The notes under the pieces were generated by a model. The model was not told the DNA's origin and searched no databases. It saw only the letters and a list, made by a program, of their open reading frames with translations. Below, in pieces: positions 6,649-11,361 of a DNA stretch of 11,361 bases. Origin of the DNA: CAISTG01 sp964455185 (lineage in GTDB: Bacteria; Patescibacteriota; Patescibacteriia; 2-01-FULL-39-33); assembly GCA_964455185.1 (NCBI GenBank), contig CAYVUR010000022.1, forward strand, positions 1 through 11,361. The letters run 5' to 3'. Numbering within the stretch: position 1 is the first letter of the stretch; each line of letters opens with the position of its first letter. The position numbers were made by a program, and so were the translations under genes.

Positions 6649-7980
6649 TTAATAAATTGCTAAATACTTATCTCTCTCCCACTGAGTCACTTGCAATCTA
6701 TATTCATCCCATTCAGCGTTTTTTGCCTCTAAATATCTTTTAAAAGTATGCTCTCCTAAAGTTTCTAATATTAGAACGTCTTTCTCCATTTCTTTAAGTG
6801 CCTCCCAAAGAGATCCTGGCAAAGTTTCAATATTAAGAGACTTTAATTTACTATCATCAAAATGGTATAAATCTTCTTCTACCGGCTGAGGTGGAATAAT
6901 GGCTGATTTAATACCAGATAAACCAACTTTAAGCATTACAGCAAAAGATAAATAAATATTACAAGCCGGATCAGGACTACGCAATTCAGCGCGAGTTGCT
7001 TTAGTATTATTTTTAGAAAATCTAGGAATACGAATCAAAGCAGAACGATTATTTTTGGCCCAAGAAATATAAACTGGGGCTTCGTAGCCAGGCGTTAATC
7101 GCTTGTAGGAATTAACTGTTGGCGATAGGATGGCTGACATGCCTTTAATGTGTTTGAGTTGTCCGGCAATAAAACTATAAGCAATAGGTGAAAGATTATA
7201 ATTATCAAATGGATCATAAAAAGCATTCTCGCCTGTTTCGATATTAAATAAACTTTGATGGACATGCATACCGCTACCATTAATTCCTTTAATTGGTTTA
7301 GGCATAAAAGTGGCATGTAAATCATACTTGGCGGCAATTGCCTTAATAACAAAACGCATGGTGGTAGCGTTATCAGCTGTTTTTAGTGCGTTGTCATACT
7401 TAAAATCAATCTCATGCTGACCTACCGCAACTTCATGGTGCGAGGCTTCAACTTCAATCCCAAATTTTTCTAAAGCGATAGTTATTTCACGACGCACTTC
7501 ATAGGCCTCGTCCATGGACAAATCAAAATATCCACCACTATCATTGGGAATAATCTCATTACCACCATTCTTTTTAAATAAAAAAAATTCCAGTTCTGGA
7601 CCAGTTTTAAATTCATAACCCATTTCTCGCGCTTCAGCCATTGCACGCTTCAAAATATATCTAGGATCACCCTCAAAAGAAGTGCCATCTGGATTATAAA
7701 TATCACAGATAAATCTAGCTGTATTACCATCAGTTGACTGTAACCAAGGTATGACATTATAAGTATCCAAATCTGGCTTCAAATACATATCGCTTTCTGC
7801 GATACGACAAAATCCCTCAATAGATGAACCATCAAACCAATTGCCATTATCAATTGATTGGATTATATTTTCTGCTGGAATAGTAATGCTTTTGACGATG
7901 CCAAAAATATCAGTGAACTGTAATTGAATAAACTTAATCTTATCCTCTTTAATACACTTTAATACTTCTTCTTTGGTCAT
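6649..7980 (-). CDS. glnA: Glutamine synthetase type I (GSI-alpha class)
   Basis: Cytoplasmic dodecameric enzyme (EC 6.3.1.2) that makes glutamine from glutamate, ammonia and ATP. The 443-aa length fits the short GSI-alpha class of Firmicutes and Thermotoga-like bacteria, without the roughly 25-residue insertion of the beta class. Visible motifs are FDGSSIEGFCRIAESDM (49-65), the metal-site glutamates in GPELEFFLF (E129, E131) and in HHEVAVGQHEIDF (E183, E190), and NGSGMHVHQS (234-243) with the metal/ATP histidine. NSYKRLTPGYEAPVY (290-304) carries the ammonia-site flap Glu (E300), and RAELRSPDP (330-338) follows. R59 matches the Arg used in Bacillus for glutamine feedback. The adenylylation-site sequence of the beta class (NLYDLP) is replaced by DLYHFDD, so control by adenylylation is unlikely. 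All catalytic motifs are intact. It is a single-gene unit with terminators on its 3' side. No amino-acid biosynthesis neighbours are present. Confidence 0.97.
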   Translation of the reverse strand: MTKEEVLKCIKEDKIKFIQLQFTDIFGIVKSITIPAENIIQSIDNGNWFDGSSIEGFCRIAESDMYLKPDLDTYNVIPWLQSTDGNTARFICDIYNPDGTSFEGDPRYILKRAMAEAREMGYEFKTGPELEFFLFKKNGGNEIIPNDSGGYFDLSMDEAYEVRREITIALEKFGIEVEASHHEVAVGQHEIDFKYDNALKTADNATTMRFVIKAIAAKYDLHATFMPKPIKGINGSGMHVHQSLFNIETGENAFYDPFDNYNLSPIAYSFIAGQLKHIKGMSAILSPTVNSYKRLTPGYEAPVYISWAKNNRSALIRIPRFSKNNTKATRAELRSPDPACNIYLSFAVMLKVGLSGIKSAIIPPQPVEEDLYHFDDSKLKSLNIETLPGSLWEALKEMEKDVLILETLGEHTFKRYLEAKNAEWDEYRLQVTQWERDKYLAIY

Positions 7981-7991
7981 ATTTTTTATCT

Positions 7992-8020
7992 ACCTTACTG
8001 TAAAATTGACTAAATGTCAA
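7992..8020 (-). promoter_or_regulatory. glnA upstream region: TTGACA and small dyads
   Basis: On the minus strand a perfect TTGACA (8020-8015) stands 17 bases from TAAGGT (7997-7992), but that would leave a leader of only about 5 bases, and AAGG (7996-7993) may instead be a distant ribosome site. Two short inverted repeats lie here: TTGAC-N5-GTCAA (8006-8020) and TTAC-N1-GTAA (7995-8003). They resemble operator half-sites, but they do not fit the GlnR/TnrA consensus TGTNA-N7-TNACA. Regulation of glnA by a dyad-binding protein is an inference. Confidence 0.3.
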
Positions 8021-8041
8021 AAAATTACTAAATTTCAAAAA

Positions 8042-8068
8042 ATTATAACAATTTATTGATATCATCAA
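8042..8068 (-). promoter_or_regulatory. Alternative glnA promoter with extended -10
   Basis: On the minus strand TGTTATAAT (8050-8042) is a perfect TATAAT with an extended TGn element. TTGATG (8068-8063) lies 15 bases upstream, a short spacer that an extended -10 could tolerate. It would give a leader of about 55 bases that contains the two dyads at 7995-8020. Confidence 0.4.
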
Positions 8069-8101
8069 GACATTATGAAATATTTGAGTTATAATTATAA
8101 T
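8067..8101 (+). promoter_or_regulatory. Candidate promoter facing the assembly gap
   Basis: AAGACA (8067-8072, four of six consensus bases) stands 17 bases before TATAAT (8090-8095); a second TATAAT follows directly (8096-8101). The direction and place suit the gene that begins in the N gap, and it would be divergent from glnA. The AT richness lowers its weight. Confidence 0.35.
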
Positions 8102-8126
8102 AGTTATATTTTTATAATTTTTAATT

Positions 8127-8186
8127 NNNNNNNNNNNNNNNNNNNNNNNNNNNNNNNNNNNNNNNNNNNNNNNNNNNNNNNNNNNN
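8127..8186. other. Assembly gap (60 Ns)
   Basis: Sixty undetermined bases join two contigs. The coding frame to the right is open at its first base, so the gap hides the start of the Cys-rich gene. Sixty bases would supply at most 20 codons. The gap length may be an estimate, so continuity with the left side is not certain. Confidence 0.98.
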
Positions 8187-8187
8187 T

Positions 8188-10536
8188 ACCGAAACTAAAT
8201 CTCCAACATTAATTTTAATTACTGTAACTACTGCTATCATATTAAGTATCGCCTCAATTTTACTGGCTTATTATTTTGCTGTTTTTAAAGCCTTAAGTGC
8301 TGTTACTTATCCTGTATCTACTCTCATTAATCCTAATACTATCTCTGACCCGTGTAATTTAATAGCTGCCCCTAATAAATTAAATTGTTATCAAGCTTTT
8401 TTTAAATTTAGTTGTAGCCAACCGGTTGCGATTTTAGCCAATGACTATAAAAACCCCTCCTCTTCTCCTTTTATAGATAGTCGTCTAACGGTTCCTTGCG
8501 CTAATTTCTGTAAAACCTATGCAACTAAAGCTGGTTATAATTCAATTAATGATTGTCGTGCTGCAGCTATTAATTTTAACAACAAAAATCCAATAATGTC
8601 TTCCATACTTGATGGAAATATCAATCTTACTAATCTAGAACAAAATAATCCAAATAATATTTCTTATAACCCTGGCAAAGCAGCTAATTACTGTAGTTCC
8701 CTAATAACGGCTATGGGCCTACCAATAACTCACAATTGGAACAATCTTTGTCTAACAACTGTCAATAATTTTTTATCTAATAATAGCACATTTGGTAATG
8801 GTTATATTAGTTATATAAAACATCTAAATAATATCTTTTATCACTGTGGTAATAAAGTTATTGACAAATCTTTAGGTGAAGAGTGTGATGATGGCAATAC
8901 CATTAATGGTGATGGCTGTAACAATAAATGCTTAGCTGAAAATACTGATTGTCTTAATAATCCTTTTTCTGTTGGTTGCGTTAATTATTGTAAAGTTAAA
9001 ACTGATAAAATCGGCTGCATAACAAATTTCTGTAATAACAAATATGGAAATGATCCATTAATGGCTAATGTTTTAGCTGACTGCGTTAGTTCTACAAGAA
9101 TGAGTTTTAATGGTATTAATTATCTTATAAAAACCTCTTATAATTGCTTACCTACTAATGATAATCCTCTTGCTAGTCCAACCTCAACTAATTGTATTTT
9201 AGCGGCTGGAGGATTTCTAAATGACAAAACCAATATAATTAAATCATTTTGTAAAATCAAATATGGCAATGATTATGTTGGTGCTTATAACTGTCAACTA
9301 CAAGCCAATTATCAAACTTACTGCACTATCAATACCTTAGTAAATTGCTCTAATCTAACGGAATCACAAGACAATATTACTAGATGCTTATCTTATATCA
9401 ATCGATCATTAGCTTATGAAAATAAAAATAATAACAACTACTTTAGAGATAGAGTAGATGAAATTTGTCGTTTAGTAGGTAATTGTGATTCACCAATAAA
9501 TTTTAACTTAATAGGTGTAACAAAATCCAGTCAAAACAATAATAATAAAACAACCTCTAACGAAAACTTAACACCACGCTCTTTACTCCTTAGTTCTAGC
9601 ACTAATTTCTTATCAGGCACGTGCGTTGATCATTCTGGTTTTTTAAATTATCAGCTGCATGATGGTTTATATTATTTAGGATTGAAACCAGGAAATATTC
9701 CAGCTAATAGTCTTTGTGCCGTTTCTTGCCCTTATAACAAAGACGGAACTTATGGCGGCGATTCTTGTAGTAATTTAATAAAACAAGGAGGTGACTATTA
9801 TGCTCTGCGGCCAGATGTAGCAGCTATAGTTGATCGCTGTGGTGGCGAAGATGTGCCAATGGAATGTCGCCAAGGATTGAAAAATTTAATTGAAGTTAAA
9901 AAAATGTGTGACATTAAAGATGCTGCTTGCGATGGTAAATGCTCTGTAGGAAATGAGAAACTACCAGCTTGTTGTGCCGCTATTATTGAACCGACTGCAA
10001 CTGAAATTACAATAAAAAATACAACTACAACAATATATAAAATTAATCTTAATGGACAAGATATTACTGGTGATAAAGATTTTCTAGATAAACTAGCTAG
10101 AGCATATTCAAATATGATGTTGGCTAAATCTAAAGATAAAAATGAATGCGTTAATCCACTTCCAAATGGTTGTAGTTTTAGTTCTAGTTATCATTCTGAT
10201 AGTAATAGTAAAATAAGTTCTCATGAATTAGGTTTAGCCGTAGATATTTGTTGTCAATCTAAAGAAGATGTAGATCAATTAACTAAAGATTTCTTCAGTC
10301 TTGGTGAATGGGGATACACTATTATTAGAGAAGCTACTGAGTTTGAAAAAAAATGCAACAACACAAAAGATTGCAATTATTTAATCCACCTAGATACAAA
10401 GTCGAGACCAAATATCAAAACTCCATGCTATGTTACAGAAATTAATTATTCGGGCTATAAATCATACTCTAGTAATGAATCTAATTTTTCTACTTCTTCC
10501 TCCTGTAATTGGACAGGGTGTACAAACATTAAATAA
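8188..10536 (+). CDS. Membrane-anchored Cys-rich surface protein with DUF4215 repeat and C-terminal M15-like DD-peptidase domain (5' partial)
   Basis: Partial at the 5' end: the frame is open from the first base after the N gap, 136 codons before the ATG at 8596. The early part encodes an uncleaved-type membrane anchor (visible residues about 7-33) and then Cys-containing sequence of the same style as the rest, so 8596 is internal and 782 codons are visible. The ectodomain is rich in Asn, Ser and Cys, with repeated F-C...Y-G-N-D...(D/N)-C units. A DUF4215-type Cys-rich repeat is clear at 8845-8952 (CGNKVID, GEECDDGN, NGDGCNNKC). The C-terminus carries SSHELGLAVDI followed by YLIHLDTKSRP. This is the His, Asp, His zinc set of the peptidase M15 / DD-carboxypeptidase fold (codons at 10222, 10243 and 10387), closest in feel to the M15_3 subgroup. 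The ExxH catalytic Glu of VanX/VanY is not seen, so activity is unproven. Likely a disulfide-rich, wall-facing peptidase or binding protein. Confidence 0.85.
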   Translation, partial: TETKSPTLILITVTTAIILSIASILLAYYFAVFKALSAVTYPVSTLINPNTISDPCNLIAAPNKLNCYQAFFKFSCSQPVAILANDYKNPSSSPFIDSRLTVPCANFCKTYATKAGYNSINDCRAAAINFNNKNPIMSSILDGNINLTNLEQNNPNNISYNPGKAANYCSSLITAMGLPITHNWNNLCLTTVNNFLSNNSTFGNGYISYIKHLNNIFYHCGNKVIDKSLGEECDDGNTINGDGCNNKCLAENTDCLNNPFSVGCVNYCKVKTDKIGCITNFCNNKYGNDPLMANVLADCVSSTRMSFNGINYLIKTSYNCLPTNDNPLASPTSTNCILAAGGFLNDKTNIIKSFCKIKYGNDYVGAYNCQLQANYQTYCTINTLVNCSNLTESQDNITRCLSYINRSLAYENKNNNNYFRDRVDEICRLVGNCDSPINFNLIGVTKSSQNNNNKTTSNENLTPRSLLLSSSTNFLSGTCVDHSGFLNYQLHDGLYYLGLKPGNIPANSLCAVSCPYNKDGTYGGDSCSNLIKQGGDYYALRPDVAAIVDRCGGEDVPMECRQGLKNLIEVKKMCDIKDAACDGKCSVGNEKLPACCAAIIEPTATEITIKNTTTTIYKINLNGQDITGDKDFLDKLARAYSNMMLAKSKDKNECVNPLPNGCSFSSSYHSDSNSKISSHELGLAVDICCQSKEDVDQLTKDFFSLGEWGYTIIREATEFEKKCNNTKDCNYLIHLDTKSRPNIKTPCYVTEINYSGYKSYSSNESNFSTSSSCNWTGCTNIK
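8497..9294 (+). repeat. Degenerate internal Cys repeats in the surface protein
   Basis: Three protein units share a Phe-Cys pair, an aromatic/Gly-containing middle and a closing Asp-Cys or Asn-Cys: 8497-8556 (NFCKTY to NDC), 9016-9084 (NFCNNKYGND to ADC) and 9250-9294 (SFCKIKYGND to YNC). The distance from FC to the closing Cys is 15, 17 and 14 residues. Units 2 and 3 both contain KYGND. They suggest duplication of a small disulfide module. The DUF4215 unit sits between units 1 and 2. Confidence 0.5.
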
Positions 10537-10541
10537 AAATT

Positions 10542-10564
10542 GGCTCCTACCAATAGTAGGAGCC
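10542..10564. terminator. Bidirectional terminator between the Cys-rich gene and the 170-aa gene
   Basis: GGCTCCTAC (10542-10550) and GTAGGAGCC (10556-10564) form a perfect 9-bp stem with a 5-base loop. The plus-strand side ends in TTT and A/T sequence. The minus-strand side ends in AATTTTTATTT, a better U tract. It lies 5 bases after the plus-strand stop and 13 bases beyond the minus-strand stop, so it likely serves both convergent genes. Confidence 0.88.
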
Positions 10565-10577
10565 TTTAAAATTAATT

Positions 10578-11090
10578 TTATTCAATGACACCAATTTTTC
10601 TTAGTGTCTCCATCCTGACGGCAATAGAATTGCCGTCTTTATAATGTCCAAGACAAATAATGGGATTATTCTGATCCATGCTATTATGGATTAGAACTCC
10701 CCAAACACAATCATCGTTCCCAGCCTGACAGTCATCCCTTACAAAATATAGCAACTTAGCCTCATAGTCACCGAGTGGCTGATCTATCTGCATACAGACC
10801 ACACCACTTTCATTAATAAAAACTTGGTAATGAGCGATTTTTGTTTCAGTTTGTGGATTTATGAACTTTTTTATCTGACTAATAGGAACAGATTCAGCCA
10901 GAAAGGTAAGTTCCTCTCCCCAAACCGGCGGAAGTTCTTGAGGGTCCCTTCCGCTATAACGCAACTTCACCGTACCCGTCTGTAGCACAGGAAACTCTTT
11001 ATTAAATAAATTAACCTTCTTGCTACTAGTCTGACAACTTAAATCAAGTGCGACTATTAATATAAAAATAAGAGTTGTAAAGTACTTCAT
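10578..11090 (-). CDS. Secreted or lipoprotein-like protein, unknown function
   Basis: I do not recognise the 170-aa protein. The N-terminus is a typical export signal: MKYF, a hydrophobic core (about 5-16), then a Cys at 19 (LDLSC). The Cys position suggests a lipoprotein, but the lipobox is poor (Asp at -3, Leu at -2), so an ordinary signal peptide is also possible. The mature part is mixed beta-like sequence with four more cysteines (C99, C121, C128, C146), of which C121 and C128 flank a DDCQAGNDDC turn; disulfides are plausible outside the cell. The start is backed by AAAGGA (11102-11097) six bases before the ATG. Hand count over six 60-base rows (10621-10980) gives 149 G/C of 360, about 41%, well above the LCP gene and most of the window. 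The gene has its own consensus promoter and terminator. Foreign origin is an inference from composition. Confidence 0.72.
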   Translation of the reverse strand: MKYFTTLIFILIVALDLSCQTSSKKVNLFNKEFPVLQTGTVKLRYSGRDPQELPPVWGEELTFLAESVPISQIKKFINPQTETKIAHYQVFINESGVVCMQIDQPLGDYEAKLLYFVRDDCQAGNDDCVWGVLIHNSMDQNNPIICLGHYKDGNSIAVRMETLRKIGVIE

Positions 11091-11096
11091 GACTCA

Positions 11097-11133
11097 TCCT
11101 TTCGCGGCGCGGCCGCAGTTTTCAGGTTGCACC
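11097..11133 (-). promoter_or_regulatory. Structured GC-rich 5' leader and ribosome site of the 170-aa gene
   Basis: Just upstream of the ribosome site AAAGGA (11102-11097) is a perfect GC-only hairpin, GCGGC-N3-GCCGC (11104-11116). A second small hairpin, AGGT-N3-ACCT, lies at 11123-11133. The first has a single base between it and the ribosome site. It also contains the 8-base palindrome GCGGCCGC (11109-11116). Such a pure G/C block is unique in the window and could control translation, or be a trace of foreign or synthetic DNA. Confidence 0.6.
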
Positions 11134-11164
11134 TCAATTTATCACACTTCAATTTATAAATATA

Positions 11165-11193
11165 ATTATACCATATATAAATAATTTTGTCAA
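11165..11193 (-). promoter_or_regulatory. Consensus sigma-70 promoter with extended -10 for the 170-aa gene
   Basis: On the minus strand a perfect TTGACA (11193-11188) is separated by exactly 17 bases from a perfect TATAAT (11170-11165), which is preceded by TGG, an extended -10 element. Transcription would start near 11158, giving a leader of about 68 bases. It is the strongest promoter in the window. Confidence 0.82.
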
Positions 11194-11361
11194 TATAATT
11201 ATTAAATTTTATAACTATCTTATCTAAAATTAGACAAAATAAATCTTTAATTTAATAACTAATTATTAAACAAAAGCCGCCTAATTAGTCATCAGTAACC
11301 AAATCTTCATTAATACATAAATTTATAGAAACTCAAAATATTGTTAAGTTATTAAGTAATA
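11194..11361. other. Non-coding right end of the window
   Basis: A/T-rich sequence with frequent stops in all frames. I see no gene, no tRNA fold and no clear repeat. The longest start-to-stop reading frames on either strand are only a few codons. Confidence 0.6.

Noticed and set aside
7095..7352. Minus-strand ORF of 85 codons within glnA
   Set aside because: It overlaps the ATP-binding segment of glutamine synthetase in another frame.
1..11361. Alternative genetic code (UGA as Gly, as in Gracilibacteria and SR1)
   Set aside because: All eight genes stop at TAA, which would be compatible. However, LeuRS, GlnA, LCP, LemA and TPM are full-length with the standard code and show no in-frame TGA, and the Gly-rich TPM tail uses GGN codons.
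1..11361. CRISPR array, insertion sequence or tRNA gene
   Set aside because: No regularly spaced repeats, no transposase-like ORF with terminal inverted repeats, and no tRNA-like fold with a T-loop were found on either strand.

Overview
The window looks like part of a small, AT-rich bacterial genome of the Candidate Phyla Radiation (Patescibacteria) kind. This is an inference from low GC, short ORF-to-ORF distances, mostly Shine-Dalgarno-poor starts, the LCP + LemA + TPM + LeuRS gene content, and a large cysteine-rich DUF4215-containing surface protein of a type common in these lineages. No rRNA marker is present, so the phylum is not proven. All eight genes end in TAA, and the large conserved genes read through intact in the standard code.

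Layout. 42-1643 (+) is an LytR-CpsA-Psr (LCP) wall-polymer ligase with a LytR_C tail, closed by a hairpin terminator. Facing it, 5667-1692 (-) is a co-directional block: leucyl-tRNA synthetase (leuS), then lemA, then a TPM-domain exported protein. 5668-6188 is a 521-base divergent intergenic region with several inverted repeats and a good promoter; it leads to a 117-aa single-pass membrane protein of unknown function with a textbook Shine-Dalgarno. 6649-7980 (-) is a type I glutamine synthetase (GSI-alpha class). Its convergent junction with the 117-aa gene carries two hairpins.

At 8127-8186 there are 60 Ns, an assembly gap. The frame beyond it is already open at the first base. The gene there (8188-10536) is therefore 5'-truncated: the ATG at 8596 is internal, and the 136 codons before it encode a membrane anchor and more of the Cys-rich ectodomain. 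The protein ends in a putative zinc DD-carboxypeptidase-like (peptidase M15 fold) domain. A strong bidirectional terminator separates it from a convergent 170-aa secreted/lipoprotein-like gene (11090-10578, -). That gene has a consensus extended -10 promoter, a GC-rich hairpin just upstream of its ribosome binding site, and clearly higher GC than its surroundings.

Functional theme. Most of the window concerns the cell surface: the LCP ligase (wall polymer attachment), LemA/TPM (membrane proteins of poorly defined role), the anchored Cys-rich putative peptidoglycan peptidase, and two orphan membrane/secreted proteins. LeuRS and glutamine synthetase are the only cytoplasmic enzymes. The best candidates for something undescribed are the multi-domain Cys-rich peptidase-like protein and the two orphan genes with unusual 5' leaders.
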